NCBI GenBank assembly: GCA_035578905.1
Contig: JAQJVL010000665.1
Location: forward strand, 393,191-457,190
Direction of reading: 5' to 3'
From: Stictocephala bisonia
Lineage: Eukaryota > Arthropoda > Insecta > Hemiptera > Membracidae
DNA: 64,000 nt
Shown here: positions 10,261 through 23,450 of the stretch, piece after piece
Position numbering within the stretch: the first letter of the stretch is position 1
How the letters are laid out: each line of letters starts with the position of its first letter
Translations under genes and position numbers: made by a program
Notes under the pieces: generated by a model
Seen by the model: only the letters and a program-made list of their open reading frames with translations
Told to the model about the DNA's origin: nothing
The model's database searches: none

Positions 10261-12407
10261 TTTTTTCAACATTACTTTTATAAATGTAACGACCTTGTGT
10301 AAATATCTTTAAAATATAACACAGACTATTAACGCTTTCAGTAAAATGTTTTGTTGAAACATACAAGCAAATTTTGCTGTACATTTGAATTAATGTTCAC
10401 CTTCAATATAGGTCGCATCACTTTCTTTACCGTTGTATTATTCTTATATATTTGTTTTGTTGTTTATTTCTCTTTGTTAAACAAGAACTATGTATAGGTT
10501 TTGGGTCCTGTGGCTCATACTTACAGCCTGTAAGTTTATGGAAGTTATTTTTGTTTGTGATGTGAAAAAATAACGTTTTTGTGGATGTGGCTTCTACCTT
10601 TTTACTTCCACTTTAAAGTATTTTTCAAGTACATTTTTTATTTATATATAGCAATCGTCGTGTTTATCGAAAAATATTTTTAGGAAAAACTTAATGTGAT
10701 GTTTACAACCTTCTAATAACACAATATTTCGCATAAAAACTAAATGTTCTCCTTAGATAAGTTCAGTTATTTAAAATACCTATGATTATACGAAAACACA
10801 TTTGTAATAATGTATATATTCTATATGATTTGAGCTTTTTTGTTAATCTTTTTAGTGTATGACAATTGTTGAGTGAGACCGCTCCAATACTTTGTGTAGT
10901 ATTTGTATATTATATAAACTGTATTACTACAAGATAGCATTTCCAGTGAAAAATAAGTACATACAAACATTGCTCAATATGACAGATTGTGATGAAGATG
11001 ATCGGCTACCATTACTGTAATGAGTCCCAGTAGTCACAAAACAACTCATCGTTTGAAGTTATCTTTTATTGCACCATTGAGGATTTACAACACTCGATTA
11101 ACAACTTATCATCGGGAGTTATTTCAACTGGAAATATGAATGTATGGAAACTGTAAACAAATTTAATTTTATATAGTTTTACTACTTTGAAAATGTTATT
11201 TTAAAATAGAAGTATTCAGTTTTGTAATGACGGAAATAGGACAAATTTTACTAAAAAGCTCAATTAAAATAACAAACTTCTTTTGCATCAGTCTCAAATT
11301 AAAATACCTATCGTTAGTGTTGACTTATTTATTTAATTCCAATTATTATAATGTTGGAATGTGTCTTATACAATATAGTATATAAAACATACAATTGTAA
11401 TACTACGATAAATAAATACTGTAACTACAGTATGCCTTTCTATTCAGCTGATACTGTTAGTAGTAAAATTAAAGAATTTATGTTGATATTTTCTTCTTTT
11501 CATTTTTTTCCCGTATTTCCTCTTCCTACAAACCTTTATAAACTTGGATTACAAAGAGTTTGTTGAATGAAATTACAAGTATTGATTATTTATTGAGGTG
11601 AGGTTATGTCTCAATCCAGCCCTGTCTTTAAATTCAACCTCAAAATTACTATACGTTCATCTAAATTAATTATTTGCTATATTAATTCTTAAAAATCATA
11701 AAATATCACGACACATTTAATTTCATGTTCACCTAACTACCTAATAGTGGGTGCCATGTAGAATTTACATTGTTGGTCAATAGAAATTCATAGTTATTTT
11801 GCTACCCAAAAGAATTTTGAAAATAAATCTTATCCTTAAAGGGCCTTACGATTCGAATAGATAATAAATACAAAAATATATCATGTTCATACTTAACTAC
11901 TTTTTACTAATTAATCTCAATTTACTTTCTTATGCTAAACAAAAATATCTAGTCATGTATTCAATTACATAGATTACTTCTATATTCTGTAAATGATGGT
12001 TTAGTTTTATATGAAGGACCTCAAATTAAAACTCCATCTAACCACACTCATAAAAAGACCAAATTGTTAAAGTGCATATACATGTTGTTATAAAGGTGAT
12101 ATTGATAGCAAGTGAAGGCATCGTTCTATTACAGATAGCATTTGTCATCATGTCAAATATTATTATATGATTTTGGTAATATTATAGATGAAACAAGTAT
12201 TACTGATAGTAAGATTTTCCTCCATCATTATTATACCTTTCAATGAGTTTAATATATTTATTAATATTATTTATTTATAAATCATACATACTTGACACCA
12301 GACCACTACGGAATGTGATAACACGTTTTAGATTACAACACAGTTTCTACGATCGGTAGTTTAACAAGAATTAGGAGTAGTACTTCAATTAATTAACTAA
12401 AAAACAA
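10261..12407. other. AT-rich DNA, no gene seen
   Basis: Unique AT-rich DNA between two arrays, ending at an assembly gap. The small plus frame at 11351-11566 has no recognisable feature. ACAACTCATCGTTTGAAGTT and ACAACTTATCATCGGGAGTT (about 11040 and 11100) form a diverged short duplication. Confidence 0.5.
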
Positions 12408-12506
12408 NNNNNNNNNNNNNNNNNNNNNNNNNNNNNNNNNNNNNNNNNNNNNNNNNNNNNNNNNNNNNNNNNNNNNNNNNNNNNNNNNNNNNNNNNNNNN
12501 NNNNNN
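12408..12506. other. Assembly gap (99 N)
   Basis: A run of N directly precedes the 60-bp satellite. The left flank has no satellite sequence, so an unknown number of satellite units may be missing and the true array start is not visible. Confidence 0.99.
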
Positions 12507-14065
12507 AATACTAAACAGGCAACCAAATGGCATTTTTATTTAAACGTTAACTTAGTTAAACAGACTAATACTAAACAGGCAACCAAATGGCATTTTTATT
12601 TAAACGTTAACTTAGTTAAACAGACTAATACTAAACAGGCAACCAAATGGCATTTTTATTTAAACGTTAACTTAGTTAAACAGACTAATACTAAACAGGC
12701 AACCAAATGGCATTTTTATTTAAACGTTAACTTAGTTAAACAGACTAATACTAAACAGGCAACCAAATGGCATTTTTATTTCAACGTTAACTTTGTTAAA
12801 CAGACTAATACTAAACAGGCAACCAAAGGGCATTCTTATTTAAACGTTAACTTAGTTAAACAGACTAATACTAAACAGGCAACCAAATGGCATTCTTATT
12901 TAAACGTTAACTTAGTTAAACAGACTAATATTAAACAGGCAACCAAATGGCATTCTTATTTAAACGTTAACTTAGTTAAACAGACTAATACTAAACAGGC
13001 AACCAAATGGCATTCTTATTTAAACGTTAAGTTAGTTAAACAGACTAATACTAAACAGGCAACCAAATGGCATTCTTATTTAAACGTTAAGTTAGTTAAA
13101 CAGACTAATATTAAACAAGCAACCAAATAGGCATTCTTATTTAAACGTTAACTTAGTTAAACAGACTAATACTAAACAGGCAACCAAATAGGCATTCTTA
13201 TTTAAACGTTAAGTTAGTTAAACAGACTAATACTAAACAGGCAACCAAATGGCATTCTTATTTAAACGTTAACTTAGTTAAACAGACTAATACTAAACAG
13301 GCAACCAAATGGCATTCTTATTTAAACGTTAACTTAGTTAAACAGACTAATACTAAACAGGCAACCAAATGGCATTCTTATTTAAACGTTAACTTAGTTA
13401 AACAGACTAATACTAAACAGGCAACCAAATGGCATTTTTATTTAAACGTTAACTTAGTTAAACAGACTAATACTAAACAGGCAACCAAATGGCATTTTTA
13501 TTTAAACGGTAACTTAGTTAAACAGACTAATACTAAACAGGCAACCAAATGGCATTCTTATTTAAACGTTAACTTAGTTAAACAGACTAATATTAAACAG
13601 GCAACCAAATGGCATTCTTATTTCAACGCTAACTTAGTTAAACAGACTAATATTAAACAGGCAACCAAATGGCATTCTTATTTAAACGTTAACTTAGTTA
13701 AACAGACTAATATTAAACAGGCAACCAAATGGCATTCTTATTTAAACGTTAACTTAGTTAAACAGACTAATACTAAACAGGCAACCAAATGGCATTCTTA
13801 TTTAAACGTTAACTTTGTTAAACAGACTAATTCTAAACAGGCAACCAAATGGCATTCTTATTTAAACGTTAACTTAGTTAAACAGACTAATACTAAACAG
13901 GCAACCAAATGGCATTTTTATTTAAACGTTAACTTAGTTAAACAGACTAATACTAAACAGGCAACCAAATGGCATTTTTATTTAAACGTTAACTTAGTTA
14001 AACAGACTAATACTAAACAGGCTACCAAATGGCATTTTTATTTCAACGCTAACTTAGTTAAACGT
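12507..14065. repeat. 60-bp satellite, first well-preserved segment (~26 units)
   Basis: The unit contains AATACTAAACAGGCAACCAA, ATGGCATTYTTATTTAAACG and TTAACTTAGTTAAACAGACT. Two single-base insertions (AAATAGGCATT) near 13128 and 13188 shift the phase by one each; otherwise the period is exact. Common variants are CATTTTTAT/CATTCTTAT, ACTAAAC/ATTAAAC and AACTTAG/AAGTTAG. The first units after the gap are nearly identical, suggesting recent amplification. Confidence 0.95.
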
Positions 14066-15420
14066 AACAACAAATAACAGCAACAATGTTCTATTAACTA
14101 ACTTTAAACACTATATACAGGCACAATGCATTTTTAAACGTAACTTTACACTAATAACCAACCAATGCATTATAACGTATTTAACATAACAAACAACCAA
14201 TGCATTTTTTTAACGTACTTAAACAGATATATAACAGAACAATGCATTATTAACGTAACTATAAAAGACTTAAAACAGCAACCAATGGCTTTTTTAACGT
14301 AACTTATAACACAATATAAAGGACAAATGGCATTATTACGTAATGTAACACTAATCAAACAGGCAACAAAGATTTATTTACTACTTTAAGACTATAAACA
14401 GCAACAATGGCATTTTTAAACGTACTTAAACTAATCAAACAGGCAACAAATGGCATTTATAACTAACTGTAACAACTATAACAGCACAATGCATTTATTA
14501 ACTTATGTAAGATAATAACAGCAACCAGCATTTATTACGTATAGTTACGACTAATAAACAGCAACAAATGGATTTTAATACTTGTTAACAACATACAACA
14601 GCAACCAATGCTTTATAATAACTTGTTAACATATAACGCAACCAAGCTTTATTTAAACGTATATTAAACAACTAATACAAAAGCACCAAATGGCATTTAT
14701 TTAAACGTAACTAGTAACTAATATAACAGCACCAAGCATTTATTTTTTAAACAGACATATAACAGCAACAATGGCTTTATTAACTAATGTTAAACAACAT
14801 AAACGCAACCAAGGCTTTATTAACTAATTAGTAAACAACTATAAAGCACAAGCATTTTTAACGTAATGTAAAGACTATATAACAGCACCAAGCATTTTAA
14901 CTAATTTTAACAACTATAAACAGACAAAGATTCTATTTAACGTAATTTAACCTATAAAAAGCACCAAGATTATTTAACTATTAAACAACTAAATAAAGGC
15001 AACATGCATTTTTTTATAATTTAAACAACTATATAAACAGCAACAATGCTTTATAATTAACTTTAAACAACATAAAAGCACAAGATTATAACTAATTGTT
15101 AACACAATAAACACAACTTATTTAAGTTAATTGTAACAGACATAAACAGCAAAATGGCATTTTTAACGTATTATAAACAGACTATTAAGCAACCAAAGCA
15201 TTATTAACTACTTGTACAACTATAAACAGCACAAAGGCATTTATAACTTATTAAACAACATAAACAGCACAAGATCTATTTAAACGTAATGTTAACAGAC
15301 TAAATAACAGCAACAATGCATTCTTAATTAAAACGTTAACTTTTTTAAACAGGACTTATATTATACAGGCAACAAATGGCATTCCTTATTTAAACGTTAA
15401 CATCGATCAACAGACTAATA
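14066..15420. repeat. 60-bp satellite, deletion-riddled segment (likely low-quality consensus)
   Basis: Satellite words (AAACAGCAACMAATGGCATTT, TTTAAACGTAACT) are still readable, but units are shortened to about 45-55 bp by many scattered small deletions. The entry and exit are abrupt (14062 and about 15420), with near-perfect units on both sides. The dominance of single-base deletions, especially in A and T runs, looks more like uncorrected long-read consensus than biological decay, which would add substitutions. The short frame on the minus strand here is not a gene. Confidence 0.8.
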
Positions 15421-18400
15421 CTAAAACAGACAACCAAATGGCATTCTTATTTAAACGTTAACTTAGTTAAACAGACTAATACTAAACAGGCAACCAAATG
15501 GCATTCTTATTTAAACGTTAACTTAGTTAAACAGACTAATATTAAACAGGGAACCAAATGGCATTCTTATTTAAACGTTAACTTAGTTAAATAGACTAAT
15601 ACTAAACAGGCAACCAAATGGCATTCTTATTTAAACGTTAACTTAATTAAACAGACTAATACTAAACAGGCAACCAAATGGCATTTTTATTTAAACGTTA
15701 ACTTTGTTAAACAGACTAATTCTAAACAGGCAACCAAATGGCATTTTTATTTAAACGTTAACTTAGTTAAACTGACTTATACTAAACAGGCAACCAAATG
15801 GCATTTTTATTTCAACGTTAACTTTGTTAAACAGACTAATACTAAACAGGCAACCAAAGGGCATTTTTATTTAAACGTTAACTTAGTTAAACAGACTAAT
15901 ATTAAACAGGCAACCAAATGGCATTTTTATTTAAACGTTAACTTTGTTAAACAGACTAATACTAAACAGGCAACCAAATGGCATTCTTATTTATACGTTA
16001 ACTTAGTTAAACTGACTAATACTAAACAGGCAACCAAATGGCATTTTTATTTAAACGTTAACTTTGTTAAACAGACTAATACTAAACAGGCAACCAAATG
16101 GCATTTTTATATAAACGTTAACTTTGTTAAACTGACTAATACTAAACAGGCAACCAAATGGCATTCTTATTTAAACGTTAACTTAGTTAAACAGACTAAT
16201 ACCAAACAGGCAACCAAATGGCATTTTTATTTAAACGGTAACTTAGTTAAACAGACTAATATTAAACAGGCAACCAAATGGCATTTTTATTTAAACGTTA
16301 ACTTAGTTAAACAGACTAATACTAAACAGGCAACCAAATGGCATTTTTATTTAAACGTTAACTTTGTTAAACAGACTAATACTAAACAGGCAACCAAATG
16401 GCATTCTTATTTAAACGTTAACTTAGTTAAACAGACTAATACCAAACAGGCAACCAAATGGCATTCTTATTTAAACGGTAACTTAGTTAAAAAGACTAAT
16501 ACTAAACAGGCAACCAAATGGCATTTTTATTTAAACGTTAACTTTGTTAAACAGACTAATTCTAAACAGGCAACCAAATGGCATTCTTATTTAAACGTTA
16601 ACTTTGTTAAACAGACTAATACTAAACAGGCAACCAAAGGGCATTTTTATTTAAACGTTAAGTTAGTTAAACAGACTAATATTAAACAGGCAACCAAATG
16701 GCATTTTTATTTAAACGGTAACTTAGTTAAACAGACTAATACTAAACAGGCAACCAAATGGCATTTTTATTAAAAGTTAACTTAGTTAAACAGACTAATA
16801 CTAAACAGGCAACCAAAGGGCATTTTTATTTAAACGTTAACTTAGTTAAACAGACTAATACTAAACAGGCAACCAAATGGCATTTTTATTTAAACGTTAA
16901 CTTAGTTAAACAGACTAATACTAAACAGGCAACCAAATGGCATTTTTATTTAAACGGTAACTTAGTTAAACAGACTAATACTAAACAGGCAACCAAATGG
17001 CATTTTTATTTAAACGTTAACTTTGTTAAACAGACTAATAATAAACAGGCAACCAAATGGCATTATTATTTAAACTTTTAAGTTAGTTAAACAGACTAAT
17101 ATTAAACAGGCAACCAAATGGCATTCTTATTTAAACGTTAAGTTAGTTAAACAGACTAATATTAAACAGGCAACCAAATAGCATTCTTATTTAAACGTTA
17201 AGTTAGTTAAACAGACTAATACTAAACAGGCAACCAAATAGCATTCTTATTTAAACGTTAAGTTATTTAAACAGACTAATACTAAACAGGCAACCAAATG
17301 GCATTCTTATTTAAACGTTAACTTAGTTAAACAGACTAATATTAAATAGGCAACCAAATGGCATTCTTATTTGAACGTTAAGTTAGTTAAACAGACTAAT
17401 ACTAAACAGGCAACCAAATAGCATTCTTATTTAAACGTTAACTTTGTTAAACAGACTAATATTAAACAGGCAACAAAATGGCATTCTTATTTAAACGTTA
17501 ACTTAGTTAAACAGACTAATATTAAATAGGCAACCAAATGGCATTCTTATTTAAACGTTAACTTTGTTAAACAGACTTATATTAAACAGGCAACAAAATG
17601 GCATTCTTATTTGAACGTTAAGTTAGATAAACAGACTAATACTAAACAGGCAACCAAATAGCATTCTTATTTAAACGTTAACTTTGTTAAACAGACTAAT
17701 ATTAAACAGGCAACAAAATGGCATTCTTATTTAAACGTTAACTTTGTTAAACAGACTAATATTAAACAGGCAACAAAATGGCATTCTTATTTAAACGTTA
17801 ACTTAGTTAAACAGACTAATACTAAACAGACAACCAAATGGCATTCTTATTTAAACGTTAACTTAGTTAAACAGACTAATACTAAACAGGCAACCAAATG
17901 GCATTTTTATTTAAACGTTAACTTAGTTAAACAGACTAATACTAAACAGGCAACCAAATGGCATTCTTATTTAAACGTTAACTTAATTAAACAGACTAAT
18001 ACTAAACAGGCAACCAAATGGCATTTTTATTTAAACGTTAACTTTGTTAAACAGACTAATTCTAAACAGGCAACCAAATGGCATTTTTATTTAAACGTTA
18101 ACTTAGTTAAACTGACTTATACTAAACAGGCAACCAAATGGCATTTTTATTTAAACGTTAACTTTGTTAAACAGACTAATACTAAACAGGCAACCAAATG
18201 GCATTTTTATTTAAACGTTAACTTAGTTAAACAGACTAATATTAAACAGGCAACCAAATGGCATTTTTATTTAAACGTTAACTTTGTTAAACAGACTAAT
18301 ACTAAACAGGCAACCAAATGGCATTCTTATTTATACGTTAACTTAGTTAAACTGACTAATACTAAACAGGCAACCAAATGGCATTTTTATTTAAACGTTA

Positions 18401-19072
18401 ACTTTGTTAAACAGACTAATACTAAACAGGCAACCAAATGGCATTTTTATATAAACGTTAACTTTGGTAAACTGACTAATACTAAACAGGCAACCAAATG
18501 GCATTCTTATTTAAACGTTAACTTAGTTAAACAGACTAATACCAAACAGGCAACCAAATGGCATTCTTATTTAAACGATAACTTAGTTAAACAGACTAAT
18601 ACTAAACAGGCAACCAAATGGCATTTTTATTTAAACGGTAACTTAGTTAAACAGACTAATATTAAACAGGCAACCAAATGGCATTTTTATTTAAACGTTA
18701 ACTTAGTTAAACAGACTAATACTAAACAGGCAACCAAATGGCATTTTTATTTAAACGTTAACTTTGTTAAACAGACTAATACTAAACAGGCAACCAAATG
18801 GCATTCTTATTTAAACGTTAACTTAGTTAAACAGACTAATACCAAACAGGCAACCAAATGGCATTCTTATTTAAACGGTAACTTAGTTAAAAAGACTAAT
18901 ACTAAACAGGCAACCAAATGGCATTTTTATTTAAACGTTAACTTTGTTAAACAGACTAATTCTAAACAGGCAACCAAATGGCATTCTTATTTAAACGTTA
19001 AGTTAGTTAAACAGACTAATATTAAACAGGCTGCCAAATGGCATTTTTATTTAAACGTTAACTTTGTTAAAA
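15421..19072. repeat. 60-bp satellite, second segment (~61 units) with block duplication
   Basis: Phase is exact from 15481 to about 16768, where one base is lost (TTATTAAAAGTT). It is regained near 17075 and exact again to 19072. Unit variants reveal a copied block: 15421-16680 and 17821-19060 share the same order of rare variants (ACAGACAACC, ACTTAATTAA, TTCTAAACAGG, CTGACTTAT, TTATACGTTA, TATATAAACG, ACCAAACAGG, AAAAAGACT) with an offset of 2340-2400 bp and single-unit gains and losses. A 240-bp (four-unit) repeat is visible at 17401-17760. One frame is free of stops from about 15594 to 16769 and from 17662 to 19107. Confidence 0.95.
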
Positions 19073-20849
19073 ATACACTCTCCTTTGCCACTTTGAAGAA
19101 GATCACCTAAGCAAATTTATATCTCTATTTTTAATAGTTAAATGTTGTTCAAAAGAAAATTTTTAGTTGAAGTAATTTTTTTTAAATAAAGCTCATTTTT
19201 TAACAATGAGGAATAACTGAAATTAAAATACTCCTCTATCACTTTATCAGAGCTCTAGTGTTATCATCCTGTGTAATGTAGTAGACATTTAAGTCTGTAG
19301 GGATTTATGAAACTTAAATGATTGCTACGATTTAGTTATAAAACAAATGAATAGAAAGTTCTATCCTGACAACATCCTAGATGACAAAAATCTAAAACTC
19401 CAAAAAAAATGATCAATGGAACTATTTTCAGTCGTTAATTACGTTAGTTTATGATTTATGACCTTAAAAGATAATTTTTTTTCAAACCACTCGATTTACA
19501 ATTACTACTTTTCTTAATTAATACATTTTGGCCTACGTAGTTTTCTAAAACAGCTACCAGGTTTTCGTTTCTTACGCAATATATGAAAAGATGACGATAC
19601 ATCGTTGGGCTATGTATAGGGTACATAGGCATGTATACAACACTATATATTTAATCGATTGCAATTTCGGGATTATATACATTATTCTAACTTGTTTTAA
19701 TATCCGAATAAGTATGCAACTATGACTTTGCTTTCATGTGACAGTAAAACACATCCCATAAAAAGTTTTTGATATCACGATTCGTAAAGTTCGATAAACG
19801 TGTTTTAATTATTGAAAGTGTCGAAACCCATCTTGGCTGATGTAAGAATTTTTACGAGCCTGTAAAGATTCTTCTACTGACTTCATCACTAAGCAACTGT
19901 ATATTTACCAACACAAAATATAAATACATTAACAAACTATTTATAAATAAAATGCATTATTTCACCCGTTAATAATTCAATTTAATTAAATGTTTATTAA
20001 CGTTAATTAGTATAAGTTCAATAATTAGTTATTATTACAACATTGATTAGGCATGTATAAAAAATATTTATGAATAAAAAGCAGGAATTGTTTTCAGTTA
20101 CCAATAAAGTTGTCAATTCTAGATTTTTGGTTCAAAGCATGTGATTAATATTAAATTTAACCTTTAAGTTAATATTAAATACTACAAGCCATGAATGTGC
20201 ATTGAGCATATATCTAAGGTCAACACCACATTTAATCACAAAATAACTTAAAACAAAATATATTTTATAAATCTACTAAAACTATAATGAAGCGACGAGA
20301 TTAACTAATTCGATGGTAACATTAGTTTTACATTTACTCAAAAAAGGTGTATATAAAGAAATTAAAGCCAAAGCAATGGCCAATTTTAATACACTTTTCA
20401 AAAACAAGTCAAGAACTAAAAAGAACTTTTTATGAGTCCTCATAGAGAGGGTTTTAGGTCATGATAAGTATTTTACGAAATGTAACGTAAATCTTATTTA
20501 TGAGTCAAACTTAGTTACAGTTTTCAGTAACTTAGATACTTCTTAAAGCTAAGTCCCTCAGAAGAGTAAAAAAGTTTGAACTGAGAAACTAAAACATGTA
20601 GAACCAAAAATTAAAAATCGTGTAAATTTTCAAAGTATTTTTAAGAATATTGCGTTCATATAGGTTTGAAAACATATTTTAAACTACTCTATGGTTATTT
20701 TAGATTAAATATATGTATCTAAATTTATCTTCTGGCCAACATTTCATCAAAGTTCATCTAATATTTTATAATATTAATAAAAATATTTATTTTTAAGTTC
20801 AGGTTAGATAATATTACAGTAAATAAGTGTAATTTTTCTAAGCATTTGA
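19073..20849. other. AT-rich DNA, no gene seen
   Basis: Unique sequence after the satellite ends abruptly at TGTTAAAAATACACTC. No coding or RNA feature recognised. Confidence 0.5.
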
Positions 20850-21144
20850 TTAAAAAAAGGTAAAAAAGGTTTGGTTGAATGTAGCTACAATAGACATGAA
20901 TATGTGTCGAGAAAGCCTGAATGCTCCTACATAATCCTTTATCCTGGTGAAGCCTAAAAGGTTTTTGAAATCGTATTGTTGTCTGGAAGAGGAGATTGTA
21001 TTGATTCCCAGAAACAAAAGACGGGCAACTCGTGAGGCTAGAGTTCTTATCGTCAATAACCTACACCTATTGTGTGACTTCAGTGTATTGAACACGTCCA
21101 AGAGTACCACATTGGGAGCTCGTTTGTATTTATATTCCAAGTGA
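20850..21144 (-). CDS. Unrecognised 96-codon open frame, possible transposon scrap
   Basis: A minus-strand frame of 96 codons, with an overlapping plus frame (20947-21144). The segment 20940-21130 is more GC-rich and less simple than its surroundings. The product has basic and hydrophobic residues (LASRVARLLFLG, SSRQQYDFKNLLGF) and ends FNQTFFTFF. The composition is reminiscent of the poorly conserved C-terminal tails of insect non-LTR reverse transcriptases, but I see no diagnostic motif, so this is only a suggestion. Confidence 0.2.
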
Positions 21145-21837
21145 TATAAATTGTATCAAGGGATCCAAATTTTTATTTTTGTCCATTGTTATTTTCATTT
21201 TTCATTTTATTTTGTATGCTTTCACATAATGCTTTCCACGATGATATGATTATGTACTCGTTATTTTAATACATTCATTGGTGGTACTGTTATACATATA
21301 TTCTTGGGACTGCTTATTTATTATCATACATAATAATCGACTATGTATGTGGTTGATGAATGCACTACAATATTACGAGTAATTTCTGTTACATTTGTTT
21401 TATTATATCTTTTCACAAATAACAGCCAACAAGATAAGTGTTAGTACTGTATATTTTACTAAAATAGTACAGAATCGACATATGATATTATATCCATATT
21501 CACAGATGAAAAATAGTACAGTAATAGTATTAGTGATAGATAATACAGATAATACAAACCGTTATCCTAAGCTTTCTTGGAGATATTACAGTGCTATGAC
21601 AAGTTACTTATCGCTATTATACCATGGTGTCAAGAAGATGTTGATGTCTTCTTATCTGGAAATATATTAAAATGGCCCAATTATTCATTTGAGATATAAG
21701 ATATATATTTATCTATACGTCCTGACTTTGCAGGTTCGTGGAGATTTATACATTATCTCTCAGTTGAATTAGGCATACGTTTTTAATATTCGTAATCGGA
21801 AACGCTTGACCTTTTACAAGGTTGGAAAAAACATGGA
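21145..21837. other. AT-rich DNA, no gene seen
   Basis: AT-rich sequence containing a 91-codon plus frame (21395-21670) with no recognisable motif. Confidence 0.45.
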
Positions 21838-22893
21838 CACGCTTTCACAACTTTTGTATGACTTCAAATTTAAAAGTGGGAAATGAAATAGAACAGAGGC
21901 CTTGTCGGTGTGTTGGTTCAACATTTTTTTCATAATAGATAGTTAAGAAACAATAATATGATCGTATTTTTTTCGGGGGTAAAGCCGGAAAAATTACGAA
22001 ACTGAGGAAACATTGAAAAATATGTTTTTTCGTAAATATATTTATATTGATACTCGAATTGTGCTGAATTCTACAATGATCACGAATATCAAAAGGTTGT
22101 TACAATCCAACCATTGTTATGCAGGTTAGCGCCGGAAATTAGCCGATTTCGGTGAGTTTACGTTCTGTTAGTATAAGGCTAGGTTGAGTATTGCTAGGTT
22201 AGATTATGTTAGGTTTGAATTTCATGACCAACAAACTTAGTTATTTTGTCTGGTAAAGTGATTAATTTACTTTTGCTAGTATTTTTATGTCGGTAATGTA
22301 AGATTACAACAGAATATCTTTGTTAGAAAATATTTTTTTTTTTTAGTTTATATTAACATTCGCTGGATCATAGTAAATAGAGGTTTTCCTAGATTGTATT
22401 AAAGTAACCGAGAGTATTCAATTATTCCATTTTCCATCGCCAACAAGTATTCGGAGTGCAATTTGAGCATATAATCTAAAAAAAGGTATGGTTATTTTTT
22501 ACCATAGATAGTTTGATCATTTAATGTTTTGGAATGATTGTGTGCCATAAATGTAATTTTTGATAAGTATAATTTACTTTAAACCGTGAAGTCGCTGAGA
22601 AATAACATCGATCAAACTAGTTACTTTAAAATTCAAATTACCAATATTCTGAAAAGGATTAATCTTTTGAAGTCCGATTTGCGGCAATTAATTTATCTTG
22701 AATATACCTTTCATTTGATACTAAACTCGACCTATGCCTCCATTGAAGATTTTCATTCAACTCCTCACGGGCCGTCTCCCTGACAAGGTAATATGTTTCT
22801 AATGGCGTAAAAAGGTAGATTCCTTGTAACAGTGATGATTTACAAGGTTTCACTTTTACAAGTGAAGTCAAACAAAAGTTTTGAAAGCGTTTC
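21838..22893. mobile_element. Possible ~1.05-kb nonautonomous DNA element with ~40-bp inverted ends
   Basis: ACGCTTTCACAACTTTTGTA followed by TGACTTC opens the left side. The right side reads, inward on the minus strand, ACGCTTTCAAAACTTTTGTT followed by TGACTTC. The match covers about 40 bp with a few differences and stops at the same point on both sides. The inside has no transposase and is partly GC-richer (CGCCGGAAATTAGCCG near 22130). No clear target duplication was found, so this may be two independent inverted copies of a repeat. Confidence 0.35.
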
Positions 22894-23230
22894 AATAATT
22901 TGTTCTACTCTGTATACAGCCTAATATAGGATACGATATCCCATACTGGTGCTATACTAGAAAATACTGTCAAATAAGTACATATACGCCTACTAGGGAG
23001 AATGATCATAATAATTATCTCAGAGTGTCTTGAATGTACTGTACATGAAATTTATACTCTTATAACTCAAAACCCGTAGATTTATTGCATTTATACTTTG
23101 GTACCTGATTTATAAGAATGTGTTCTATAGGTTTTATAATTCTTTAGTTTTAACTCTTCCAGAAAAAAATTCTTACAATTAATTGAAACGCTGTTTTCTT
23201 GGCTTCTAGATGTCACAAAATTAAACTCAT
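22894..23230. other. AT-rich DNA, no gene seen
   Basis: No feature recognised. Confidence 0.5.
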
Positions 23231-23450
23231 GGCCTTGTTGTAATCCTTATAACACGTATAGATATGGTACACCATATTCATGTATGTAAGTAAATGCAGT
23301 GATTTTAAATTAATTTAAATCAATTAAAAATAATTTCAAATCGACAAATTAAAATTTATTTAAATCAAAATAAAATCACTGCATTTACTTCCACTTATAA
23401 AAATAATATATAGTACCTATACGTATTATAAGGATCACAACAAGACCAAG
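23231..23450. mobile_element. 220-bp foldback (hairpin) element
   Basis: The left end GGCCTTGTTGTAATCCTTAT matches the inverse of the right end (CTTGGTCTTGTTGTGATCCTTAT on the minus strand). Further in, AAGTAAATGCAGTGATTTTA (left) pairs with AAAATCACTGCATTTACTT (right), and TTAATTTAAATC pairs with GATTTAAAT. The arms are about 100 bp with mismatches near their middle, around a short AT loop. It has no coding capacity, the usual build of a MITE or solo foldback. Confidence 0.7.
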
